Shown here: piece after piece, positions 1 through 10,377 of the stretch
Numbering within the stretch: position 1 is the stretch's first letter
Layout of the letters: each line of letters begins with the position of its first letter
From: Sipunculus nudus
Taxonomy: Eukaryota; Annelida; Sipuncula; Golfingiida; Sipunculidae
Assembly: GCA_026874595.1 (NCBI GenBank)
Contig: CM049310.1
Location: 9,116,001 to 9,180,000, forward strand
DNA: 64,000 bases
Reading direction: 5' to 3'
Notes under the pieces: generated by a model
What the model saw: the letters and a program-made list of their open reading frames with translations, nothing else
Databases searched by the model: none
What the model was told of the DNA's origin: nothing
Position numbers and translations under genes: made by a program

Positions 1-166
1 AATTACAAAACAAATCTCAAATATCCCAGAGAACATTATTAAAAGCTCCAGTGACTCTCTAAAATAAAAAAAAATGTAATGCAACCCTGCCAGCAATATC
101 CTATGATTTGCCTTCTTTCAAACACAGGTCGCTAAATATAACAGCACCTATGCTTTAATCAGACAA

Positions 167-184
167 ATCCTGGTCACGGCACCA
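167..184 (-). other. Putative tRNA-His primer-binding site
   Basis: On the minus strand the bases read TGGTGCCGTGACCAGGAT. From memory, the 3' end of animal tRNA-His (ending GTCACGGCACCA) would pair with about 16 of these 18 bases. The site sits one base inside the LTR end, the standard place where reverse transcription is primed. Confidence 0.55.
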
Positions 185-185
185 T

Positions 186-1090
186 TGTAACGTTTTTACC
201 CCTTTTTACATTAACCCGAACCCTGGCCGTTATGAATTAATCCGGGAAAGGGAGTAACTATGCGGGTTTGCTGGTCCCCGCAAAGCGTCACCTAGTCTTG
301 TTAAATATTTAAGACCGGAAATGTCAAAAAATGCCACAGGGGGTTAATCCCTGTGTGTGGAGATTTCTCGTTGTGTTTTAACTTCCAAAATAACTAACTC
401 CCACGTAAAACAAAACACATTTAATACAAAAATAAAGTTATACAGAGAATGATCGGACAATCCAAACACCTAGAATCGCCCGCTCAACACAAACACATGT
501 AAATCTTATCCACAATTAAGTCTGTATCGGCAGCATTTTAAACATTACAAGACCTTCGTGCAGCCTCCATTACTGGCTCACACACGACAAACTTTCTATC
601 GGTATAGTCACATAGAAAAAATACAATAGCCAAAATATTCCTTCCCCCGTATCCTAGTACAATGTGTGTTTACTCTAATGTTACAGCATAAAGCTAACCC
701 GGCAGCACAAACTGCAGCCCAACAAAGTTAAGCCCACGTCTATCTATAAAAAAAGGCACCCCCGGTACGGCTCAGCCGTGCTCACCTCAGGATGTTCGCT
801 GCTCGAAGTGAAGCGCATCAGCGCTCGCAACTTGTCAACTAATCGCTAAGCCAATCAGAATCCGAGCTGGCTCCACAGCAAAGGTCAAGTGCGGCCGGTA
901 GAGTTCAGTGCGGCCGGCCGCACCTGACCTCTGACCCAGCTGACGAAATACACTGAGCTATATATAGAAAAGCACTACACTACACAACCAGAGCATTAAA
1001 TAAGTCAAGTTACACCGTCAAGAACAAGAATTATAAATAGAAAAATATAGGGAAAAATATAGGTTTCAAATAAAGGCCAAACTCGTTACA
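186..1090 (-). repeat. 5' LTR of an LTR retroelement that continues off the left edge
   Basis: The 905-bp block begins TGTAACG and ends CGTTACA, the short inverted termini expected of an LTR. On the minus strand its end is followed, after one spacer base, by a sequence resembling a tRNA-His primer-binding site. That makes it the 5' LTR of a minus-strand element whose body lies at positions 1-185 and beyond the window. Five bases after the outer end (ATATA, 1091-1095) are the candidate target duplication, but the partner lies outside the window. No coding sequence of the element is visible, so BEL/Pao versus Gypsy cannot be decided. Confidence 0.6.
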
Positions 1091-1883
1091 ATATAAACAA
1101 AGAAGACAGCACGTGTGATAAAAGTGCTAGGGGGAAATCTGAAATGGCCTCTGCTGTGCCTTAGACCCAGTTCCCCCAAAACAGCAAAACGGAACAAGAA
1201 AGGATAATAAAGCATTAAATTACACATGTACATTGAAGGATATTATTGTAGAGTTCTAGTCTACTCTACAATGAATAGATTTGCCTACCTTGGAGATGAC
1301 CGCTGAACATGTATTTAGTCCAGATTCTTCAGTCATCTACTTCACAGGTTGGCGGTCTTCTATCATCTGATGAACGGGGCTTCCAGCGGTATACTTGTCC
1401 CTGCTCATATTTGCTGAAGTCTGGCTCCTGCTCTGCCACAATATATTGCTATAAGTGTTTGCGAACTGGCTCCAGGCACATACAGGATGCAAAAATTACA
1501 CTTTTTATGTAATATGATGAGCAAATGAGATAATTTTACATCAAGATTATTAGTTATGTCTCCAAAGTGAAAAAACTTCTCCAGTCAAATACAGGATGCG
1601 AGGGTTACACTAAAACAGTTAAGCCTGTCCAGTTCCAGCAGGGTGCAATGTTGGATCAAACCATCCGGTCAAATACAGGATGAGTTTGGCCTTTCACATT
1701 GGTGATGACTCAGAGAAGACTGAACTAGTTTATTTTAAAGTGGAATTAAAGACTTGTTGAGCGAATGGACAAAAAATGAATAAAAGACTGTTGATGAATG
1801 AATAGACAGAAAGTGGAACCCTCCAGTCAAATACTGAATGAGTTAGACCCCCAAAATAGAAAAAATGGGTCAAAAGTGTAATA
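1091..1883. other. No gene seen; short interspersed repeat
   Basis: No convincing reading frame. A motif close to CCAGTCAAATACAGGATG recurs four times near 1470, 1580, 1663 and 1822, at irregular spacing of roughly 80-160 bp. It looks like a decayed tandem repeat of unknown origin. Confidence 0.5.
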
Positions 1884-2780
1884 TTACCAGGTAAGGAGCA
1901 TAGAACGTATGTATTTTAAGAAAGCCTTGGACTTCCAGCTGCCCATATGCATGATCATGTCATGCGAAATACCATTGGCTGCAGCATGTGAGGCTGCTCC
2001 TATTCTGAAGCCATGGCTTGTGAACCTGGTGTTGACAAAGCCGGCCTTAAGTAAACAATTTTGAAGGGTTTTATTGAAAAAAATTGTTCAAAATGGGGAC
2101 TTTATCACGAAAGATAAAAAGAGGCCCTGGAGCATTTGGACGAACTGAGAGAAAACTAGAAAGGGCGGAAACAGGACAGGCAGAGTCACGTGATCCTTTT
2201 AAAAGGAGAGAGACATGATGGTTAGCAGGTGCATGCTTGTATTTCCTCAATGTAACAGAATAGTTGGATTCAGGAACATCAGAAAATTGGATTGTGTTGT
2301 TTGTAGGATCGCCAGCAGATGATGTCATTTACCTTACTCGAAGAAAAGCATGAAAGGCTGTAGAGAACATAGTCCTGAGTAGGACTTGTTTGTATGAGTA
2401 GCTTGTCACTGCAGGAATCACCATCAAGAGTTTCACTAGCATGATTCTAGAGATAGGGACCTGTTATCAAAGGACACAGCTTTCTTGGACAATCTGGAAA
2501 GTAATTTGTTAATAAAAAGGAGTCGCTAGGAGCAGAAGGTCAAAGAGCTTGTGCACAAAGTTAATGGCTGACAGGTGGGACAATATAGTGGAGTGTTTTT
2601 AACCTTGATTTGACATACAGATAATAAAGCTTTTTAGTGTGTTCTGGGTTAACATCAGTGCCCTGATCTATATTAAATTGGTTAAATTGGTTTTAAGCAT
2701 TGGCACTTAGCCTTCTTGAGCACGGGGCTAGACTGGTGATTACTTAATTGGTGGCTTGGTCAACTAACTTTTTTGCTTAT
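1884..2780 (-). pseudogene. Tyrosine recombinase (phage-integrase type) of a YR retroelement, decayed
   Basis: Several minus-strand frames together resemble the recombinase found in tyrosine-recombinase transposons (DIRS/Ngaro/Crypton-like), which inserts DNA through a covalent Tyr intermediate. The N-terminal helical region is recognisable at about 2500-2700. The central domain includes TLRKYKHAP and the conserved CPVSAL (about 2090-2330). The C-terminal catalytic box HGFRIGAAS, with a downstream KSKAFLKYIR carrying the candidate nucleophile Tyr, lies at 1884-2055. An in-frame stop occurs near 2330 and frameshifts near 2060 and 2470, so it cannot make a full enzyme. The stop codon at 1884 closes the C-terminus naturally. 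No reverse transcriptase is linked to it here. Confidence 0.75.
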
Positions 2781-3474
2781 GGTCCCAGTGCTGTCCAAAA
2801 ATGCAGAATGAACCGTCCTGATACTCAGATCATCATCCCAGCTAGGACCCTCTGCCCCCCCCCCCCCCCAGCAAAAAATACACAACTATTATACAACAAC
2901 AATTATTTTATTACAAGTGACTAATGGGTTTCACGTCACCCATCTGATTGGCAGAACCTGTGACATTGGGATTTGAGTGTGAACAAAATTTGGTAGAGCA
3001 GGACTTTTTATGGAATACATTGTCAGTTGAAAAATATATATATATGCCTCCATTGGGCATCACTTACACTATCTGAGTATACACATGAGCCTGTTACACA
3101 GGTTCTTTTAACTCTATATTCATAATAAAGAAGCAAGATTTGATTTGTGAAAATTGATTGTGATGTTGATATGTCTTTTATGAGTATTATAGAGAATAAA
3201 ACATTTTCATTAATTTATTCTATTTAATTCAGTTCAGTTACATAATTTTATAGAGCATTGCATGACTGGTTATCACCATATTACTTATAGACCACCTCAA
3301 GTAGACAATATGTTTGAAAACCCTAATTAATGAGTGGGCAAAAACCTTAATTAATGAGTAGGCACTGAGTATTTATTGAGTAATAGATTACTTTTAAAAG
3401 TAATTGTATTTATAATATAATCAGCTACTTTTAAAATTATTTGACCAAACTTAGAAATTAGTGATCTACTAGGA
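2781..3474. other. AT-rich, no gene seen
   Basis: Contains a C-run (2856-2870) and simple AT-rich sequence. The only notable pattern is the phrase AATTAATGAGT..GGC repeated near 3325 and 3350. Confidence 0.5.
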
Positions 3475-3990
3475 TCAGCTTTCGTAGCTCTATCTTCTGC
3501 TTCTGCTCGTAGCTCTATCAAGCAGCTCCATCAACATGTGTAAGAATTCATGAAGACTTTCTCCTCTCTTTCTTCTTGGACTATGAAATTCACTTACTAG
3601 TTGAGAAGATGTGAGCTCTTTACCAAACTGCTTCTAGAGTAGTCCAAAAACGTTAGAAGGATCTTTCCTTTATTCCTGATGTAAGAAGTCTTATTTCTTA
3701 CTTTGCTTCTCCCTCTAAATGGCATATCAGAAACTCACTAGCTTTTTCACCCATTAGACCCATATTTGAAATTAAACTGTGAGCTTCCTGAACCCAATCG
3801 TCTAATCTGTCTTGTAATCTATCAAATCAGGAAAGTTTCTAAGCTGGATAAACAGGATTTGGTGCTGGGGTCAGCTGCTGCCCACACTACCAGCTGTCAC
3901 CAGACACTGAAGCTCCTCTAATTGCTTACGTAACTCTTATACATCTGCCATGGCACAGCTGTTTAGCAGGGACAGACAAGTCCAATTAAG
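3475..3990 (-). pseudogene. Gag-like fragment of an LTR retroelement, decayed
   Basis: On the minus strand a broken frame carries the words FGKELTSSQLVSEFHS and EESLHEFLHMLMELLDRA. These resemble the conserved centre of Gypsy-type Gag/capsid proteins. Several stops and frameshifts interrupt it. No LTRs or pol could be tied to it. It lies between two recombinase fragments of other elements. Confidence 0.45.
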
Positions 3991-4269
3991 ATTTAAAGAA
4001 GGAGAACAGATTGGTTTTTGGGCAGCAAACTGCTGCCATTAAAATAAACTTTTTATATTACAAATCATGTAAAAATTATTGATGCAAAGCTGGGTCCCCT
4101 TTTTTTAAATATTTAGTATACAATTCCTTCCTGAGAAGGTGGGGGGGGGGGCAAAGACACCACTGCCACATTGTGACAACCCCACCCAAGCTTGTGGGGA
4201 TACTGTTTAAGAAGGGGGCAATAAATGGAATGAAGACGAAATACTTTTTAAAAGCCTCAGAACTCTACC

Positions 4270-4520
4270 TAGGGTTTTTTATTTGAGAGTCACTGAGACC
4301 GGCAGCAGCAGCCTCTGTGGCTGCACCAATTAAAAAACTATGCCCTTTAAATAAATAAGGCTCAAGACTTATGAATTTTAGGTATTTGGTTAATTGAGTT
4401 TCTACTGTTCTCATGATCAATACTCTGCTGTTTGGGAGGCAAAAGAGTGGGCCAGGCTGATTGCCCCTTAACTTGAGGTACCGTAATGACTACATTAGTT
4501 CATATCCTTCATTTGTTCGC
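4270..4520 (-). pseudogene. Second tyrosine-recombinase C-terminal fragment
   Basis: On the minus strand the catalytic-box-like sequence GHSFLIGAATEAAAAGLSD is readable, followed by SQIKNP and a stop. The usual H-x-x-R appears here as H-x-x-L, so a catalytic Arg is missing. The frame differs in sequence from the copy at 1.9-2.8 kb and represents another family or a diverged copy. Confidence 0.55.
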
Positions 4521-5159
4521 ACACTATAAATTTCCTGAAACATATTTTCTATAATACATATATGAATTTGTACACCAACATACTGTGCCGATATTAGCTA
4601 TTGCCGGTGACCACCAGGGGTCCGTATGAACCATAATTGTTGCTAGGATTAAAAAAGCTTTGCATGCTGAGATGATTCAAATGTCAAAGCTGTTCACCTG
4701 ATAACAAGACATGTTTAGGTCCTAGTGCGTCCATCTTTGCTTCAGACTTGTTACAACATGAATGTGATTTGAACAATAGAACTCGAGGTAAAAATTGTGT
4801 TTTAATCGATAATATTTTGTTTACTTAATAATAGAATAAGAAGGATTTGTAAGTGGGACAAAAATTACATTAGCTGATGATCATATACTGGTAATCCTCT
4901 CGGGACAAAACTCGCATGGACCACTGATCACAGGCATGACCTGGTGCTGCAAGACATCAAAGGTTAAATGGAGATTGTCAGAGTGCTTTGAACCGCAGCT
5001 ACAAAGGATATACCGCTGTCTTCCAGAGTTTTTATTTGATAAATCCTGGTAATGTCCGTGAAATAATTTATTTTTTACCCCGCTGTATGAATCTTATTAT
5101 TTTACCCCGCTGTATGAATCTTATTAGAATCTCCCAAATAAAAACTCAGATGTGTTGCG

Positions 5160-5245
5160 TTGGCTTCTGTGGCCGATTGGTTAGAGGCGCATGAACAGTT
5201 GAAATGTTAACCTTGCTCCCCTGGTTCAAATCTGTCACTTTCTTT
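5160..5245 (+). repeat. tRNA-like (pol III promoter-like) block, possible SINE head or tRNA pseudogene
   Basis: The stretch has an A-box-like TGGCCGATTGGTTAGAGG and, about 45 bases later, a B-box-like GGTTCAAATC. The spacing is typical of tRNA genes and tRNA-derived SINEs. I cannot fold a clean acceptor stem or an anticodon arm, so an active tRNA is unlikely. Confidence 0.35.
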
Positions 5246-5930
5246 TCCCCCTTTTATGTTATTCTCCCGTCCCAGTTTAGAAATATGAAAACATATTTGA
5301 ATTACCACACGGGTAAATTAAACATTTAATTTATTGAAATATATAAATAAAACTGATGGGATTACATATTCACGGCTGTAATAAGCTCACTTACCGCCAG
5401 ATGGCACCCTGAATAAATTTCATCAACACCCTGAGAAAATCACCATTGCTTTTTTTTGGGCGTATTCTGAAATCCATACAAATATGTTCGTAAATGAATT
5501 AAATGTTGCCATGAATTATTACAAAGCAAAAGCCCATTTTCTTACTGCTAATGATGCTACGCACCGATGTATGCCGTGAGAGACCCCTGGCTAATGATGT
5601 TTTCCTTTCATGTCAAAACTGTGAAACCCTTAAAAGATCGTTGCTTGTTTGTTTACCAATAATTTATTTGATGGTTATTATTAAGGTGACCAGTGACTCC
5701 TGTCAATTTTGTTTGCACCATAGCCGTGATTAAATAAATTTGTTAACATACTAATGAGGTACAAATTTAACAGTTTTGGGTAATAAATTCCTGAAGTTCC
5801 ATTGCTGGTAGCTGGATTTTTTGACGATCTTTATGATCTTTTGTGCCGGTCTGTAGGTTACAAATGTTTAGTTTGTTCTGGCCGGCAGTACAGGCCATCC
5901 CGGTTAACCCCGACCGGCGCAGCTAAAACC

Positions 5931-5932
<2 letters not shown>

Positions 5933-5986
<54 letters not shown>
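5933..5986. repeat. (TA)n microsatellite
   Basis: About 27 uninterrupted TA units. Confidence 0.95.
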
Positions 5987-5989
<3 letters not shown>

Positions 5990-6398
5990 TGGTTTATAAA
6001 ATGCCAGTTACAGGATATAATGGATATCTTTTTCGTCACCAGCAGCGCTCAAATATATTCCTGAAAAAGTGTTAAATAATAATTAACATGATTAATAATT
6101 AAATTGCATCCTCTTTTATCACCCACCGCCGATTCTCAGATGATCTTCTCTCCTGCAATATTCTAATTTTTCATATTTTACATATAATAATTCACACACT
6201 GAGAAAAATAATTATTTTTCCCTGTACAAATTCAAGTAGACATTATGGTAGATGATTAGAGAAGCTACAGGACAGTGAGGTCCCTGCTGTGCCTTGACAT
6301 TGACAACTTGTAACTGATTTCTCAAGGTCATAACTCGAAGCTCTTAATATTTCTGTCAATCTTTTATTCTTTACAGGGGTTGGCATGTTGCCTGTTAT

Positions 6399-6643
6399 TT
6401 AGTGGATGGGGGAGGGTTGTTTGAAGGTAGATGTAACCTTCTGTCTGTCCAATTGGGTTCTGCACTTGGTTCTTGGGTGGTTGCCTCGACAGTGCTGGCA
6501 TTTATGGAGGTAGTTACATCCCTGACATGATTTGAACTTGTTGCAGGTCCCCTGTGATTTACTGGTACCACGAAAGGGCAAACTGCTTGACTGAGCAACA
6601 CCAGCCACAGCATTCACATATAATTCAGTGTGCTGCCTCTCCC
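6399..6643 (-). pseudogene. C-terminal part of a gag-like CCCH/CCHC protein, separated from its N-terminus by a Gypsy insertion
   Basis: The minus-strand frame ends with a double zinc motif: C-x5-C-x2-C-x3-H (CNKFKSCQGCNYLH) followed at once by C-x2-C-x3-H-x4-C (CQHCRGNHPRTKC), then a stop at 6399. Paired motifs of this kind occur in the gag-like ORF of tyrosine-recombinase retroelements in invertebrates and probably bind nucleic acid. The frame stops abruptly at 6648. It is continued, across the 5-bp duplication ATGGG, by the minus-strand frame to the right of 13841, in register and through the conserved residues PWERQHTEL. The element carrying it is therefore older than the Gypsy insertion. 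Confidence 0.65.
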
Positions 6644-6648
6644 ATGGG

Positions 6649-6860
6649 TGTAATGTCCGATGGCCCCTGCATGCGCACATAGAACATAGATAACAATAAG
6701 ACTTGTGATTGAACACCATGTGCTTTTAATCTCCATGCCCCAGAGACACTTCCTCTCCCTCTACAGTATAGACTGGTTCCATCTTATAATGGACTTGTTC
6801 AGTCTTACAATAGACTTGTTCAGTCTTACAATAGACTTGTTCCTTACTCACAATATGACA
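6649..6860 (-). repeat. Gypsy-1 3' LTR
   Basis: 212 bp, nearly identical to 13625-13836. It holds an internal run of three ATAGACTTGTTC-like repeats at about 6785-6845. Confidence 0.93.
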
Positions 6861-7283
6861 ACCCTCCCTTTCTACTTTAGCAACATGTGTATACAATAAT
6901 GAAAGTTACTAATGACTTAATTATGAATATACCGATAACAGATTGCAAAATACTTGTAACGAAATGAGTCTTTTACTGCACCAACTAAAGCGTCTGCATG
7001 TCCCACTGGACTGTATGAATGTTCGTAGAAAGGTTGAACATGCGCTGAGTGTTTAACGAGAGCATTTAAATGGAAAAATTAAAATGTCAATACAAATCAC
7101 ATCAGATTCTTAAATATGGAGACCATCACAGGGGTAGACTGCCCTCAGGTCTCTGGGGATTATTCTGCCCCGTTAACACATCACTTTGAGACGTAAGCTT
7201 TTAACCAACTTGGTTTTGCTCCTACCCGTTTTGGCCTGTCTCTATCAGGAGCAGCATTTTGGTTGTCTGGGATAACTTGTTCA

Positions 7284-8968
7284 TCAGGTACAACACTCAG
7301 ATGTGGTGGTACTGTTATCACTGGAGTCGGCACTGATGTATCGTTTCAGATGGCTCGTATTCCTCTCATAACATGCTCCTTCCGGCGACTCGACTGTGAC
7401 GTTACTTCCTGTCCTATCAACCACAGTATACGGAACGGTTTTGAACGGCGTATCCAATTTGCCTTGGCTTTCTCTTTTCATCAACACTTGATCTCCGACA
7501 TGTATATCTGAAGGACGGGCATTTCTCCTTTGGTCCGCATACAACTTTGACCTGCCTTTTCTTTCAGCTTCAATATCTCTAACCTCCTGGTCAGTTACGG
7601 TTTCTATTAACGATGGTAGTTTTGTCTTTATTTCGCGACCGAAAAGCAGTTTCGCTGGACTCACTCCTGTCGTGGAGTGGGGTGTGGAACGGTAGGCAGC
7701 TAAATAAGTAAGCAGTCCCTCTTTCCAGTCATGACCTTCTGAATGTGCGATTCTCATTCTTTTCAATACGGACTGGTTTTGTCTCTCGACTTCTCCATTT
7801 GCTTGAGGCCATTTTGGGGTTACGCGATAGTGGTTTATCCCACATTCCTTCATGTAGTCAGCGAATTCTTGGGCGATAAACTGGGGTCCGTTGTCTGTGT
7901 ACAACGATAACGGCAGACCATGACGTGCGAATATTTCACGGAAACATGTGATTGTTTAACTGACAAGTGTGGACCGCATGACAGCGACTTTGTAGTATCG
8001 GCTATAATAATCAACTATGATCAGTAGCGACTCACCGGTGGGCAAAGGTCCTAGGAAGTCGGCGGCTAGGTCCTGCCATGGACCTTGTGGCATCGTTGTG
8101 CTTATGATGGGCTCTGGCGGATCTGGATGGCTAGCGAGCTGGCATCCATGACAAGATCTGCATAACTTTTCTACGTCGCGGTCCATGCCAGGCCACCATA
8201 CTTTTGTACGTAATCTCTGTTTTGTGGCAACAACTCCACAGTGTCCTTCATGTGCTATCATTACGGCATTCATTCGTAATTTCTGAGGTAGTACAATTCT
8301 AGTTCCACGCAGTAACAGGTTACCTGCTGTGCACAGCTCACTGCTGATAGCAACATACTGCTTGATCTTGCAATTATTCCAGTTGGAAGATTCCACACAT
8401 TGCCGGATGTGGCTTAAATCCTCATCCTCTGCAGAGACCTGGGCAATTTCTGACATGCTCATAGCTTTCGGGACGGCTGTCGTGGCAATGAAATGTACAT
8501 AGTTTTCCGCGTCATCAAAAGAATCAAGGCGTTCACTGTCTTGGTTTATTACGGACAGTCTCGACAAGGAATCTGCAATGTTTTGGCTACCTGGTATGTA
8601 CTTTACTTTAAAGTGAAATGGCTGCAGTCTCAGTACCCATCGTTCAATTCTGGCACAGGGCTTGGACTTTGGCGAGTATATTGCCTGTAACGGCTTGTGA
8701 TCTGTGGCCAAGTCAAACTCTATACCAATCAGGTATGGCTTAAACTTCTCACAGGCCCATACAAGACTGAGAGCCTCTCTTTCAGTTTGCGAATATCTGC
8801 GCTCCACAGCACTCAGATTCCTGCTGGCATAAGCTATTATGCGTTGACCATCCGGTTGGCTTTGCACTAAAACACTCCCAAGGCCTACTGGGCTAGCATC
8901 AGCGATCACTGTAGATTTGGCCTTTTGATCATAGAATCCTAATGTTTCAGCATTGGTTAGGGCATCTT
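7284..8968 (-). pseudogene. Gypsy-1 RNase H and integrase (one stop, one frameshift)
   Basis: RNase H begins with the catalytic region IADASPVGLGSVL and includes YSQTEREALSLVWACEKF and TDHKPL. The integrase zinc domain (HEGHCGVVATKQRL, then CRSCHGC) and the D-D-E core follow. The core has Asp in ADFLGPLP, Asp in YTDNGPQF and Glu in QANGEVERQN. One in-frame TAA at 7956-7958 splits the core between the first and second Asp; the parts on both sides are in the same frame. The C-terminal domain with VGDQVLMKRE runs to the stop at 7284. No separate env-like frame is seen. Confidence 0.88.
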
Positions 8969-10377
8969 TCAGTGCGTTGAATGAAGTTTCTCCTTTTCAC
9001 CGAATTGAAAAACTTGGCCCTTCTGTGTCAGCCTTCGTAGTGGTTCGGCTGTTGTCGCGAAGTTGGGGATGAATCTGCTGCAGAAGTTAACCAGTCCCAG
9101 GAAGCTTCTCACTTCCTGTGCGTTTTCGGGTTCCCTAAAATGTTGTACGGCAAGAATCTTGTCTTGCGCTGGGTTGACCCCTTCGGACGTGATATGGTGA
9201 CCCATAAAGGTTACCTCGGACGAGTTGAAAACACATTTGCCCTTGTTCAGCGTTAGGCCAGCTTCTTTTAGGCAGTTTAATACTTGGCAAAGACGATGAT
9301 CATGTTCCGCCTGGTCAGGTCCGTGAACCAATATATCATCTGAGATGTTTGCCGTACCGGGTATTCCTTGAATGACCCGCGCGATTTCATTTTGGTAGAT
9401 CTCGGCTGCTGCATTGACTCCAAACACAAGGCGTTTGTAACGATAAAGGTCGCAGTGTGTAACAAACGTTGTTAGATTTCGCGATTCTGGATGCAGCTCC
9501 ACCTGGTGGTATCCCCACTTTAAATCAAGTTTCGAGAATACACGACTCGTGTTTATTTCGAACAGAACATTGTCCACAGTAGGTATCGGATATCGTTCCC
9601 ATAGAATTGCTTCGTTTGTTTTTCGCATGTCTAGGCAAAGTCTTATGTCATTTGGGTTGTTCGGCTTTGGAGCTACCACGATCGGATTCACCCATGGGGT
9701 TGGCTCTTCTACCTTTTCAATGATGTCGGCATCCATCATTTCTTGTAGCTTTTGCTCGACTTTCGGTCTCAGACTGAAAGGAAGTCTGCGCATTGGCTGA
9801 GCAACTGGTGGTATGTCAGGGTTCACATAGAGTCTTACCTGTCTCCCGTTGAGCTTCCCTACTTTATTGAATAGTTCAGGGTATTCACTTATTATGGAAC
9901 TCTCAGACACTGTATTTACTTGGTTTCCAAGTCTCAGCACTCCTAGTTGTTGAGCTGTTGTGGCACCTAGCAGAGGTTTACCAACACCATCAATAACACT
10001 AAACTGGCAGTGTATGCACCGGTCTCCAGATTTGATGATAGTTTCAAACGTACCTATGACTGTAAATGGCTTGTCACAGGCATATGGAAAAACTGGCTTG
10101 CCTCCTTTTCTTGATTTACACTGTATACGCTGACTTTTAAGGTATTCCCATGTTGCTTTGTCTACAATGTTAGTGGTTGCTCCAGAATCAATAAGAACAC
10201 GTAATGGAACTCCTCCAATTTCAACAGGAGTATCAATGTCTGAGTGATTAACACCAAATGCAAAATCACTATCCGAATCTGATTCATCAGCTTTGTTATC
10301 ATGATCACTCAGGTTGACATAGTTTACACTTTGTCTGGGCCGGCTGTGCTTCACGTTTCTTGGTCCATGTTTTCTAG
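8969..10377 (-). pseudogene. Gypsy-1 protease and reverse transcriptase
   Basis: The protease active site DSGATTNIVD is near the start and the reverse transcriptase follows. It has FSKLDLKWGYHQVELHPESR (catalytic Asp in the LDL box) and NISDDILVHG in place of the usual YVDD box; SDD is normal in this Gypsy group. The open frame formally begins at 10501, but its first 42 or so codons are Helitron sequence; retroelement coding begins at 10377. The frame ends early at 8969 because of a one-base shift in an A-run, and RNase H continues in the next frame. Confidence 0.88.

Larger units (their letters stand above)
4521..6398. other. Mostly unassigned sequence between retroelement remnants
   Basis: No supported gene. 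It contains a 27-bp perfect tandem duplication at about 5072-5126 (unit with TACCCCGCTGTATGAATC), a tRNA-like block at 5160-5245 and an AT dinucleotide tract at 5933-5986. The rest is AT-rich. Confidence 0.5.

Noticed and set aside
5802-5999. Plus-strand frame ending in IYIYIYIY
   Set aside because: Translation of a (TA)n tract; the same holds for 16102-16456.
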